A DNA stretch of 64,000 bases from Brasilonema sennae CENA114 (GTDB lineage: Bacteria > Cyanobacteriota > Cyanobacteriia > Cyanobacteriales > Nostocaceae). The DNA lies in contig NZ_CP030118.1 of assembly GCF_006968745.1 (NCBI RefSeq), positions 7,218,253-7,282,252 of the forward strand, written 5' to 3'. The first letter of the stretch is position 1. The number at the start of each line of letters is the position of its first letter. The notes beneath the pieces are model-generated. The model was given only the letters and a program-made list of their open reading frames with translations, did not search any database and was not told the origin of the DNA. Shown piece by piece: positions 53,913 through 62,309 of the stretch. The position numbers and the translations under genes were made by a program.

Positions 53913-56258
53913 ATGAAACACTGGCAATTTCTGATACAGAAACAGGGCGATCGCTCTTGGAGTCCCATAGAATCCCCAAATATAGAAATTGTAGAAGGTC
54001 GGTATAGAGTTTTAGCTCGCTCTGACCTGATTAATACTGATTTGCAAGTGCAGATCACCCATAGTTCAACGATGGAGTTTCCACCGAAGCGGCGAATTCA
54101 AAAGCGATCGCGTTCTACAAACTCTGAAGGCTTAATCGCACTTCTTCCCTTTAGTTATCTCAAGCCAGGAGTTTGGGAGTTCTGTTGTTCGGGTGACTTG
54201 ATGTCGCACTTTGTCGATCAACCTTGGCAACATTGTATCCAGTTGAAAGTTCTACCTATAGTAGTTATAGAGGTGGGACGACAACAGGAGGATACTCGAT
54301 TGTCAAGAGTCGATAAGGAGCAATTTCCTGTCTTTAGCGATGAATTGCTTGAAGAAGCGATGATTTCGCAGCCGATTAGCCCGGTTTGGCTCAAAGGTGA
54401 GAAAACATCGGAAATTTTACAAAACTTAATAGAGATTGCTTTACCTGATTCTCAATTGGCAGCAGCAATTGAGGATTTTTGTGATCAAACCTTAGAACCC
54501 CCGCTGGTGTTGAAACTTCAGGAAGATTTTTACACTGTTCCTTGGGGGCAAACTCTCACAATCAATGGGCGTGTAGAGGAAAAAGAAACGACGAATTTGG
54601 ATCATCCCCTAAGATCAAATTATCAAAGAGTCTATGCAGGAGAAATCAGAATAGAACTGCGCTCACCCCAAGATTCTAAAATCATCAGGCGAGTGCGCCT
54701 ATCCTTAAGCGAAAAGTTCATACCATTTCCGATCAGATGTTCCATAGAGGTTCCCGCTGATTGTGAATCCAAGCTGATTTTGGGAGAAATCAGTTTATAT
54801 GGCATCCTTACGGTTGATGGTAAAACGACATTGTTAACTAACCAGTTTTTCACAATGACAGCAGATGTCACAGAATTACTGGCAATCAGCGCCACAGCCA
54901 AAAAAAATGAACTAGACACAATAGAACATCAACCAGTATCCTCAAAACTATCCACACCTCTAGATTTGCAACTTTTCAATTTAGTAAAAACGCCAACAAA
55001 AGCGAAATCACATCTGTTGCAGCCATCTCCCAAAAAATCTTTGCCACCGAAAATTGAGCCGCCATTACGTCGTCTTAAATCAGCAGCGGTTTCGCCTCAA
55101 CTACCAAGCTTTGTTCAGCATCAAAATCGGATAATTAGTCCTGCTGCTGTTTGCGAAGCATCTCCAAACTTGGAGTCAAATAGGCAGATAACAAGTAAAG
55201 TCATCAGGATGGAGACAACTTTACCCTACCTCAGACGAGTCAAACTATCCCAGAATGAAACAAAAGGCATCATGCGTTATGAGTCAGTTGACGAACAGCA
55301 GGATACAACTGAGATTCATAACGAGGATGCTGCAAAATCAGTTATAGAACAAACACAATATCAGATTTCATCTTTTGATGAAGATGCAGCAAAAGACAAC
55401 GCACAACCCCAAGACACGTTAGTCAAATTAGTCATTCCCCATAATTCGCAACTGTTCACCACAGGTAACCCCGACATATCCCCCTTGATTATAAAGTGGA
55501 TGCATACTCAAGGGTATTCCTTGCCTGAACCGATTAATTTGCAAAACCAAGACGACGATATTTATTTTGTCGCCAGCCAAGATCAGATGTCTGATGAGGT
55601 TAACAAAAAAACACAAAAACATGGAGATGCTGAGGATCTACACGATAATAGCAGGGAGGGAGCGAAGGAAGGAGAACTTTCCGCACTGCCTCACTCCTTC
55701 ACTCCTCCATCTTCCCAACCTCCAAACTCCCTTGATGGGAAAGTATTGTCGGCTAGGTTGGTACACGAAATAGTTGTCGAAGATATATTCGATGAAACCG
55801 AACCTCAGACTTTCAAAAATCAACCTTCCAAACAAAAAGAAGAATCAATATCAGATGTATCTGTTGGCTTACCTGTCTTAGCAGAAATCACCGAACCATT
55901 ACCAGTTCCGCAACTGCATTTGTCATCAGGCGAACTCATCTCTGGAAAATTTGTGAGGATACGCATCCAGTTAGCGCCTGTAGCTGATGAAGTGGCTGTG
56001 AAGTTATGGATTTTGGATTGCCAAACTCGTGGGTTGATAGATGAACCGCGTTGGTTAACACATTTACGGCTTAACCCTGCTGGAGTTTTGGAAGAAATCA
56101 CTCATCTGAGGGTTCCTTTTGGGTGTTTGGAAATTCGCTTGGAGGCGATGGCTGTGAACAAGGCGACTCAGCAGGAAAGCCACAAAGTCTCTATCCTGCG
56201 CAGTGTAATACCTCCAGACTTACCTAACTTGCAGCTAAACGAAGTTTTCGGTGTATGA
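53913..56258 (+). CDS. large hypothetical protein of cyanobacteria
   Basis: A 781-residue soluble protein. The N-terminal third (MKHWQFLIQKQGDRSWSPIESPNIEIVEGRYRVLARSDLINTDLQVQI) and the C-terminal part (LSSGELISGKFVRIRIQLAPVADEVAVKLWILDCQTRGLIDEPRWLTHLRLNP) look ordered and rich in beta strands. The middle (about 340-640) is low-complexity. Near 580-606 lies a translated repeat (REGAKEGELSALPHSFTPPS). I recall similar long uncharacterised proteins near psaI and sigF in Nostocales but know no function. The beta-rich ends could be immunoglobulin-like; this is a guess. Confidence 0.75.
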   Translation: MKHWQFLIQKQGDRSWSPIESPNIEIVEGRYRVLARSDLINTDLQVQITHSSTMEFPPKRRIQKRSRSTNSEGLIALLPFSYLKPGVWEFCCSGDLMSHFVDQPWQHCIQLKVLPIVVIEVGRQQEDTRLSRVDKEQFPVFSDELLEEAMISQPISPVWLKGEKTSEILQNLIEIALPDSQLAAAIEDFCDQTLEPPLVLKLQEDFYTVPWGQTLTINGRVEEKETTNLDHPLRSNYQRVYAGEIRIELRSPQDSKIIRRVRLSLSEKFIPFPIRCSIEVPADCESKLILGEISLYGILTVDGKTTLLTNQFFTMTADVTELLAISATAKKNELDTIEHQPVSSKLSTPLDLQLFNLVKTPTKAKSHLLQPSPKKSLPPKIEPPLRRLKSAAVSPQLPSFVQHQNRIISPAAVCEASPNLESNRQITSKVIRMETTLPYLRRVKLSQNETKGIMRYESVDEQQDTTEIHNEDAAKSVIEQTQYQISSFDEDAAKDNAQPQDTLVKLVIPHNSQLFTTGNPDISPLIIKWMHTQGYSLPEPINLQNQDDDIYFVASQDQMSDEVNKKTQKHGDAEDLHDNSREGAKEGELSALPHSFTPPSSQPPNSLDGKVLSARLVHEIVVEDIFDETEPQTFKNQPSKQKEESISDVSVGLPVLAEITEPLPVPQLHLSSGELISGKFVRIRIQLAPVADEVAVKLWILDCQTRGLIDEPRWLTHLRLNPAGVLEEITHLRVPFGCLEIRLEAMAVNKATQQESHKVSILRSVIPPDLPNLQLNEVFGV
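55652..55730. repeat. G/A-rich then C/T-rich palindromic repeat inside the large hypothetical gene
   Basis: GGGAGGGAGCGAAGGAAGG is answered by CTCACTCCTTCACTCCTCC, forming an imperfect hairpin while keeping the frame open. This repeat type is common between genes in Nostocales. Confidence 0.55.
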
Positions 56259-56371
56259 ACAATCAACTTTATTGCAAGCTGCTGTGTTAAAAATCTTTAG
56301 AATTTGAAAAATCATGCAAGATTTGCAGTAAGCTCATTTTGAATTGTCGTTTGATTTGATAGGAATATTTT

Positions 56372-56485
56372 ATGTACTCAGCTTCATATATCTCTTCCAT
56401 CCTTGTTCCAGTGATTGGTTGGGTTGTTCCAGCTATAGTTTTTGGGTTTCTGTTTGTATACATGGAACGCGAGGATATTGCTTAA
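56372..56485 (+). CDS. psaI: photosystem I reaction centre subunit VIII
   Basis: A 37-residue single-span protein with AGGA seven bases before the ATG. The sequence reads SSILVPVIGWVVPAIVFGFL with a C-terminal MEREDIA. This closely fits the PsaI I remember from Anabaena, which also has FVPVIGWVVP and an acidic tail, though its N-terminus is longer. PsaI sits at the PSI trimer interface next to PsaL. No psaL is adjacent here. Confidence 0.88.
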   Translation: MYSASYISSILVPVIGWVVPAIVFGFLFVYMEREDIA

Positions 56486-56499
56486 ATTCGTCAATGCCC

Positions 56500-56985
56500 G
56501 TAGGGCATTGTGTAAGCGTATAAGCGTATAAGGGTGTAAGGGTGTAAGGGAAAGAAAATAATTCGCGATGACTTTTGTATTCACCTACACCCCTAAATCC
56601 CTAGTTAAGGGTGTAAGGCAAAGAAAATAATTCGCGATGACTCTTGTATTCACTTACACACGCCAGATACCTCTGTCGGGAAACCCTCCTATGGCACAAA
56701 GTGCCACGCTGCCCGAACAGTACTGGCTCACGCCACATGCACGCCACTTGCTACAACGGGGGGAACCCTCCGCAGTCGCCACAACGGTCAAAGCTCGCCG
56801 CTTGGGTTGCTTCCCCCGGCAGACTTTGGGGGAACCCCAACGCCAGATCCCTACGGAGGGTCTCCCTCCGTAGGCGACTGCGTAAGCGCAAAGCGCACGC
56901 CAAGGGCGAACGCGTAGCGTCTCCGCAGGAGATACCCGAAGGGCAGTGGCTCCCCTATACGCCTATACCCCTACACCCCTAGTAT
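56500..56985. repeat. dispersed repeat cluster downstream of psaI
   Basis: First a direct repeat AAAGAAAATAATTCGCGATG (56552-56571 and 56620-56639) with GTGTAAGGG tracts. Then the GC-rich family: CGCCAGATACCTCTGTCGGG, GGAGGGTCTCCCTCC, GCGTAAGCGCAAAGCGC and CCCGAAGGGCAGTGGCTCCC. Confidence 0.7.
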
Positions 56986-56995
56986 GTTGAAACTT

Positions 56996-58327
56996 TCACT
57001 TACCAAAACCCTTAGTTGTTTGTTTTTGACTCTTCCCTTTGGGCTTAGATTTACTAACTTCCATCAAAGCTTCTTGGAATAAATTATGCAGGTGTATTGG
57101 TACGCTGGCAATTTCTGGTAACTCTGGCTCTATGGGTTTGTTGTTTTCTTGCAAGAGTGTATCCAAGTCATTTGAAAGTTGAAAATTTGGTCGTTTAAGA
57201 AACGTTTGTAGTACTTTTTCTAACTGCGTTGGATACTGTTGGGCTAAGCGATGCCAAATGAAAGCATTAATACTTTTATCTTCTAGATAAAAACGAATCA
57301 GTTTCTCAGCACCTTCTACACTTTGCCAATCATCTGCTTCTAATATTGTTTTGATTTTAGAGTACGTTGGCAGAAACATCTGTCCCCATCGGGGATGAGA
57401 CATAGTTGTCACCTGTTCTGCTTTTTTCAGTTCAGCAGGTAAATCGACTTTTGGCATCACCATTTTACTACTGCTGTTTTTCTTCTCAAACATTTGTGAA
57501 ACTGTTTGGGAGTCAGCACCAAATTCTTCTGCAACTGCTTTGATTTCTTCTTCTCCTAAACCAGCTTCTTGTGCGACATCTCCTAATGATTTTGAAGGAT
57601 CAATTCCTGCTTCTTCCAAACGTTTCTTCGTTAAAATTTCTTGGAATTCACCAATCTTTTTGTTGAGTTGGTATCCTGGAAGTGTGACTTCATCAGTACC
57701 AAAAAACTCTATAAACTGCTGATGATAGATTCCTACAGATTGCCAAGCTTCTTGTAGCAAGTCTGGAGCATCACCATAAAGATTGTCTTTGTAATTATCT
57801 TTAAAATTACCAATAGCTACTGCTAGTTTTGGTTTCCCCAGTTTACCCATCTGTGTGTAGGAACTGAAGAAAGTCCAGTAACTGTCAGTCACAGGAGAAA
57901 TGCGAGTCAGTAAAATTTCTCCTTCTTTCAATCGAGACATTTCGTTTAGTTTCTGGGAGGTGTTTGGCTTCACAGTGTAGTATTTGTCTGTCAACCAGTT
58001 CCTTAATTCAAAGCCATCAGGTAAGATTTTTGTGATAGCAAATAAGCCACTAAAAGTGCGATGCCAACTTTGAATCAGTTCACGCTCAAGCTCAGACAAC
58101 TCTTGATCGCTTTGGAGAAACAAATCTAAGGGTGAGGAGTCACCAACTTGCCCTTCTGTAAGAAATGAGTCAATAATCAGTTCTTGTTGAAAATTATCAC
58201 CGCTTCCACGACGTGACTTGAGCGCAGCATAGCTTTCCAATGCTTGTGCAAGTTCACCTTCAGCGTCATAGACAAAATCAGTGAGGTCTTGTTTGAGTTG
58301 GTGCGATCGCTCTAATATAACATCCAC
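56996..58327 (-). CDS. hypothetical protein, helical, cyanobacterial
   Basis: A 443-residue soluble protein with a clean open frame and good composition. The parts FDLRNWLTDKYYTVKP-like (ELRNWLTDKYYTVKPNTSQKL) and EGEILLTRISPVTDSYWTFFS look like a small beta domain. SLGDVAQEAGLGEEEIKAVAEEFG recalls a short helix-turn-helix. No catalytic signature is seen. It diverges from leuC with about 170 bp between starts. Function unknown. Confidence 0.75.
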   Translation of the reverse strand: MDVILERSHQLKQDLTDFVYDAEGELAQALESYAALKSRRGSGDNFQQELIIDSFLTEGQVGDSSPLDLFLQSDQELSELERELIQSWHRTFSGLFAITKILPDGFELRNWLTDKYYTVKPNTSQKLNEMSRLKEGEILLTRISPVTDSYWTFFSSYTQMGKLGKPKLAVAIGNFKDNYKDNLYGDAPDLLQEAWQSVGIYHQQFIEFFGTDEVTLPGYQLNKKIGEFQEILTKKRLEEAGIDPSKSLGDVAQEAGLGEEEIKAVAEEFGADSQTVSQMFEKKNSSSKMVMPKVDLPAELKKAEQVTTMSHPRWGQMFLPTYSKIKTILEADDWQSVEGAEKLIRFYLEDKSINAFIWHRLAQQYPTQLEKVLQTFLKRPNFQLSNDLDTLLQENNKPIEPELPEIASVPIHLHNLFQEALMEVSKSKPKGKSQKQTTKGFGK

Positions 58328-58497
58328 AAGTTAATCTCTCAGACTCGATTGTTGTTGTACGTTAGAGGTTAGCAAAGAATTTCTGCATTTGGCTATTGCA
58401 GGATATATTCGGACATTTACGTGTCAAAATTTGATTCACAGACGGTCAGCCATGTAGCATAGAATTTGTACCCTTGCACAAAAAGAACGCGATCGCT

Positions 58498-59817
58498 ATG
58501 GGCATGACCCTTGTAGAAAAAATTTTGGCGAAAGCCTCTGGTCGTTCGGTTGTCGAACCGGGGGAAAATATCTGGGTTAATGTTGATCTTTTAATGACAC
58601 ATGACGTTTGTGGTCCTGGAACCATCGGCGTTTTCAAACGCGAGTTTGGTGCTGACGCCAAAGTCTGGGATCCTGAAAAAATCGTGTTAATTCCCGACCA
58701 TTATATTTTCACGGCTGACGCACGCGCTAACCGCAACGTTGATATTTTGCGTGATTTTGCAAAAGAGCAAAGTATAAAATACTTTTACGATATTACTGAC
58801 CTTTCCAACTTTAAAGCCAACCCAGATTACAAAGGTGTTTGCCACGTCGCCCTAGCCCAAGAGGGTCATACGCGCCCAGGCGAAGTTTTATTTGGTACGG
58901 ACTCTCACACCTGTAACGCTGGTGCTTTCGGTCAATTTGCCACAGGTATCGGCAACACAGATGCTGGTTTTATTATGGGGACTGGCAAGCTGTTGATCAA
59001 AGTTCCTGCCACCATGCGTTTTGTGTTGAATGGTGAAATGCCTCCTTACTTGTTGGCAAAAGACCTGATTTTACAAATTATTGGGGATATCAGCGTCTCT
59101 GGCGCAACCTATCGGACGATGGAATTTACAGGAGAAGCCGTCGAACGAATGACGATGGAAGAACGGATGACTTTGTGTAACATGGTCATTGAAGCTGGTG
59201 GCAAGAATGGTACCATTGCTCCTGATGAAACCACATTTGAGTATGTGCGGGCGCGTACCGATAAGCCTTTTGAGGCAGTATACACAGACTCAGATGCCAA
59301 GTTCTACAGTGAGCATCACTATGATGTTTCCAAACTAGAACCAGTTGTTGCCCAACCTCACTCCCCTGATAACCGTGCCACAGCACGAGAGTGCAGCGAT
59401 GTCAAGATTAACCGAGCTTATATCGGTTCCTGCACGGGTGGAAAAACAGAAGACTTTTTCCATGCAGCACAAGTTCTCAAAGGTCACAAGGTGAAAGTTC
59501 CCACCTACATAGTCCCTGCTACCCAAAAAGTTTACGAAGATTTGTTTAAAATCAAGTACCAAGAGCAAACCCTTTCAGAAATTTTCTTAGAAGCTGGTTG
59601 CATTGAACCTGCTGCACCTTCCTGTGCTGCTTGCTTGGGTGGTCCCAAAGACACCTTTGGGCGGATGAATGAGCCAGAAATCTGTGTTTCCACCACCAAC
59701 CGCAACTTCCCCGGACGCATGGGACATAAAGAAGCGGGAATTTATCTTGCTTCCCCCTTCACCGCTGCAGCTTCCGCAATCACTGGGTATGTGACAGATC
59801 CGCGTGAGTTTTTGTAA
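58498..59817 (+). CDS. leuC: 3-isopropylmalate dehydratase large subunit (aconitase family)
   Basis: The start is set at ATG 58498, just after a HIP1 site; a TTG at 58474 is in frame. The 439-residue enzyme has the 4Fe-4S ligands in GTDSHTCNAGAFGQFATGIG, GSCTGGKTEDF and PSCAACLGG, and RNFPGRMGHKEAGIYLASP. It isomerises 2- to 3-isopropylmalate in leucine synthesis. It is shorter than the E. coli-type LeuC (about 466) and nearer the archaeal-type branch, whose members can also be homoaconitases. The small subunit gene leuD is not adjacent. Confidence 0.85.
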   Translation: MGMTLVEKILAKASGRSVVEPGENIWVNVDLLMTHDVCGPGTIGVFKREFGADAKVWDPEKIVLIPDHYIFTADARANRNVDILRDFAKEQSIKYFYDITDLSNFKANPDYKGVCHVALAQEGHTRPGEVLFGTDSHTCNAGAFGQFATGIGNTDAGFIMGTGKLLIKVPATMRFVLNGEMPPYLLAKDLILQIIGDISVSGATYRTMEFTGEAVERMTMEERMTLCNMVIEAGGKNGTIAPDETTFEYVRARTDKPFEAVYTDSDAKFYSEHHYDVSKLEPVVAQPHSPDNRATARECSDVKINRAYIGSCTGGKTEDFFHAAQVLKGHKVKVPTYIVPATQKVYEDLFKIKYQEQTLSEIFLEAGCIEPAAPSCAACLGGPKDTFGRMNEPEICVSTTNRNFPGRMGHKEAGIYLASPFTAAASAITGYVTDPREFL

Positions 59818-59924
59818 GAGGACAAGCAGACAAGTGAAAGAGTGTGGAAGTCAGGGAAAAGAGTGATTTCACATTAACTTTTCCCTCCTTTTCTCCCTGA
59901 TTTCCTTAGTCTGCAATAAAAAAT

Positions 59925-60410
59925 ATGATAATTCTCGTAATGGGTGTCTCTGGTTCTGGTAAGTCCAGCATTGGGCAACTGTTGGCAGACTCTTTACAGT
60001 GGGAATTTAGCGATGCTGATGCCTTCCACTCGCCAGAAAATATTGAGAAAATGCGGTATGGTATCCCCCTAAATGATTTAGATAGGGTGCCTTGGTTGCT
60101 GGCGTTGCAACAGGCAATACAGCAGTGGTTGCAAGAGAATAAAAATATGGTGCTGGCGTGTTCTGCGCTGAAAGCCAGTTATCGCCAGGTTTTGGTTTTG
60201 GATGAGAAACGCGTAATTGTGGTTTATCTCAAAGGACCATTTGAGTTGATTCAAAAGCGGCTACAGATGCGTCATGGTCACTTTATGGGCGAAAAACTTC
60301 TTAAAAGTCAGTTTGATGCTCTTGAGGAGCCATCTGGTGCGGTTACAGTGGATATTTCCGAGCCACTAGAGGTGATTGTGCAGAACATTAGAGTGAGTTT
60401 GGGGATTTAG
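59925..60410 (+). CDS. gntK: gluconokinase
   Basis: A 161-residue P-loop kinase. VMGVSGSGKSSIGQLLAD is Walker A with the GntK signature. DADAFHSPENIEKMRYGIPLNDLDRVPWL and ACSALKASYRQVL are the gluconate-binding parts, and HFMGEKLLKSQFDALEEP closes the lid region. It phosphorylates gluconate to 6-phosphogluconate, feeding the oxidative pentose phosphate route. The length matches the family. It stands 107 bp after leuC and is the last gene before the large array. Confidence 0.93.
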   Translation: MIILVMGVSGSGKSSIGQLLADSLQWEFSDADAFHSPENIEKMRYGIPLNDLDRVPWLLALQQAIQQWLQENKNMVLACSALKASYRQVLVLDEKRVIVVYLKGPFELIQKRLQMRHGHFMGEKLLKSQFDALEEPSGAVTVDISEPLEVIVQNIRVSLGI

Positions 60411-60502
60411 GTGAGTTGATGGCAGGGGTTTTTTTTTATTTTTAAAGCGTTTATGGCACTTTACATAAGTTAATATGGTTCGATTTAATCATACCTACCT
60501 AC

Positions 60503-60624
60503 TGGCACAGTTTTTTGTAATTTAAATTCCTACTTTAGAAATGGTTTTACAAATACGACCTCACTAGTATTGGGAATATCGTCAATTTCATCACCACCTT
60601 GGACATAACTGAGGTGGTTTTTTG
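60503..60624 (+). ncRNA. array unit 1, candidate short RNA with terminator
   Basis: TTGTAA (60515-60520) and TTACAA (60547-60552) enclose AAATTCC...GGTTT. TAGTAT at 60565-60570 could be a -10 box. ACCACCTT at 60593 and GAGGTGGT before TTTTTT form a strong terminator ending near 60624, so the transcript would be about 50 nt. Confidence 0.5.
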
Positions 60625-60681
60625 TGCTGAGATTGTAAAGGTTTTGGTGTGGTCATTTGCGGTAGGAAAAACTCCACTGTG

Positions 60682-60826
60682 TCGTATTCGTCAACACAAG
60701 CTTTTGTAACTTAAGTTCTAACTTTAGAACAATTACAAAAAACGACTCCTCTAGTATTAAAAGAGTATACAAGTATTTCAAAATTCACGTTCAGACAGTC
60801 CCAGGGGGATTTTTAATTGGAAACTC
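60682..60826 (+). ncRNA. array unit 2
   Basis: The stem is TTGTAA + GTTCTAA against TTAGAAC + TTACAA (60704-60738), with bases different from unit 1 yet fully paired. TAGTATT follows at 60752-60758. The end TCCCAGGGGGATTTTT is a weak terminator. Confidence 0.45.
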
Positions 60827-60831
60827 CAGAG

Positions 60832-61124
60832 TGTCGTATTCGTCAATACAAACTTTTGTAATTTAAACTCCTGCAATAGACAGGGGTTTTACAAATACAA
60901 TCCCGCTAATATTGTCAGAAATAAGTTCTTAATGTTTGTCGAAAGTTTTCAGTAGCAGCTCAGGAGTTTTTAATCGTAGGTTGCGAACTCAAGCTGAGAC
61001 GTTTTTCGTTCCGTCTGGAACGTTCTACATCTCTATATTCCATACCCTTCTCGATATAAGCTCCTTTCATCTTCTTAACCAACACATTGTCCCTCCGCTT
61101 CCCGATAAGGTTGTGGAGGTTTTT
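60832..61124 (+). ncRNA. array unit 3, two-part
   Basis: The core stem AAACTCCTG / CAGGGGTTT lies within TTGTAA...TTACAA-like ends (60856-60893), then TAATATT at 60907-60913. A second module begins near 61027 (ACATCTCTATATTCCATACC, CTTCTCGATATAAGCTCC) and ends in a hairpin CCTCC...GGAGG plus TTTTT at 61092-61124. Unit 7 repeats both modules. Confidence 0.45.
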
Positions 61125-61142
61125 AATTGGAAACTGTATAGT

Positions 61143-61392
61143 ACTGTATTAGTCAACACAAACTTTTGTAATCTAAACTCTTGCTGAAGAAAGAGTTTTA
61201 CAAATACGATGCCATTAATATTGGAAGAAATGACTTCTGAATCTTAGTCTCAATTCCTCAGTACCACGTCTGAGGATTTTTAATCGTAAGTTGCGGGCAT
61301 AGTTGAAATGTTTTCCTAACGTTTGGGACACTCTTATTTCTCTCATATTACCCTCATATCCCCCATTACCGATGTAGTTATGGGGGTTTTTT
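61143..61392 (+). ncRNA. array unit 4, two terminators
   Basis: The core stem AAACTCTT / AAGAGTTT differs from units 3 and 7 by a paired change. TTAATATTGG follows. CCTCAG-TACCACGT-CTGAGG-ATTTTT (61256-61281) and CCCCCAT...ATGGGGGTTTTTT (61360-61392) are strong intrinsic terminators. Confidence 0.5.
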
Positions 61393-61613
61393 GTTGTCTG
61401 GGATTAGCGCGTTGAGTACTTATATGTGTTTTATACCTTAGAACTTCGCGACGATGAAGGGGGAGGGTATTTTTATGGGGATTTTGGTGTTAAAGTCGAA
61501 AGTTTACCTTTTGGGAAAATTTTGATGTAATCAGGAATACAAGAATCTTTTCAGCTTGACCTACCTTAGCGTAGCCAAAAAAACATAGACCTAGCACAAC
61601 TTCAAAAAGTAAA

Positions 61614-61642
61614 ACCCACAGATGATGACCTGTGGGTTTTTA
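61614..61642 (+). terminator. intrinsic terminator inside the array
   Basis: ACCCACAG-ATGATGAC-CTGTGGGT is a perfect stem followed by TTTTAATT. What it ends is unclear, since no frame precedes it. Confidence 0.8.
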
Positions 61643-61686
61643 ATTCCTGTGTTGCTATGGCTATGGCTAGTCACTAGTACCGCTTG

Positions 61687-61791
61687 CTTCTTAGAAGCTT
61701 ATTTTGATGGGGTGATAATCTCTTCTGTCAAAAGTTCTGTTACGGTAATTTTTGGGTGTATTCATAAACACAAATAAGAAAAACTGTTACC
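61687..61791 (+). repeat. central repeat C, copy 1
   Basis: It runs from CTTCTTAGAAGCTTATTTTG through ATCTCTTCTGTCAAAAGTTC and GTGTATTCATAAACACAAATA-like sequence to CTGTTACC. The GTGT...ACAC hairpin is kept in copy 2. Confidence 0.6.
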
Positions 61792-61803
61792 TCAAAAAAA
61801 AAT

Positions 61804-61834
61804 AAAAACCCCCACGGCAACTGGGGGGTTTTTA
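61804..61834 (+). terminator. intrinsic terminator after repeat C copy 1
   Basis: AAAAACCCCC and GGGGGTTTTT pair over ACGGCAACTG, a strong symmetric hairpin that could act on both strands. Confidence 0.85.
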
Positions 61835-61880
61835 TTAACTAGCAACTTTACTTAATAGCCAACCAGCGTTAGGAGCAATG

Positions 61881-61984
61881 CTTCTTAGAATTTATTTGTG
61901 ATGAAAAGATATCTCTTCTGTCAAAAGTTCAATTTCGATAAAATTTGGATGTGTTTAGGAACACGAATAAGTAAAGCTGTTACC
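61881..61984 (+). repeat. central repeat C, copy 2
   Basis: It shares CTTCTTAGAA, ATCTCTTCTGTCAAAAGTTC, the GTGTTTAGGAACACGAATAA hairpin and CTGTTACC with copy 1, 194 bp away. The intervening bases have drifted. Confidence 0.6.
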
Positions 61985-62054
61985 GTCCAGTTCACCAGCA
62001 CCAGTAACATCAATAATTTCCTACATAAGTGTAATTTCTATTTCAACCATAAAT

Positions 62055-62218
62055 GTATTGGTCAACACAATTTTTTGTAACGAGCGATTCATGCTTTAGA
62101 AAGAGTTATACAAATACGACCTCACTAGTATTGGAATAAACAGAGGATGACCTTTTGGTATAAGGTTCATTTCCTCCATCGGCACATTTTCCCCGCACCC
62201 ATAAGTGTGGGTTTTTTT
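62055..62218 (+). ncRNA. array unit 6
   Basis: GGTCAACACAA, TTTTGTAA and TACAAATACGACCTCACTAG are kept, with the inner stem decayed. After TAGTATTGG, a module with TTGGTATAAGGTTCATTTCC leads to CCCATAAGTGTGGGTTTTTTT, a terminator. Confidence 0.45.
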
Positions 62219-62309
62219 AAGGTAATGAGCAGTTAATATTCGGCGTAGGTCAGACGAGATAATCAAGATTTGAGGTGTGCTCATTTGTGGTCGGAAAAAC
62301 TCCTATGTG

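Noticed and set aside
60936..61187. 83-residue frame within the array
   Set aside because: It crosses a core, a terminator and a unit boundary, and the equivalent frame is not kept in the twin unit 7.
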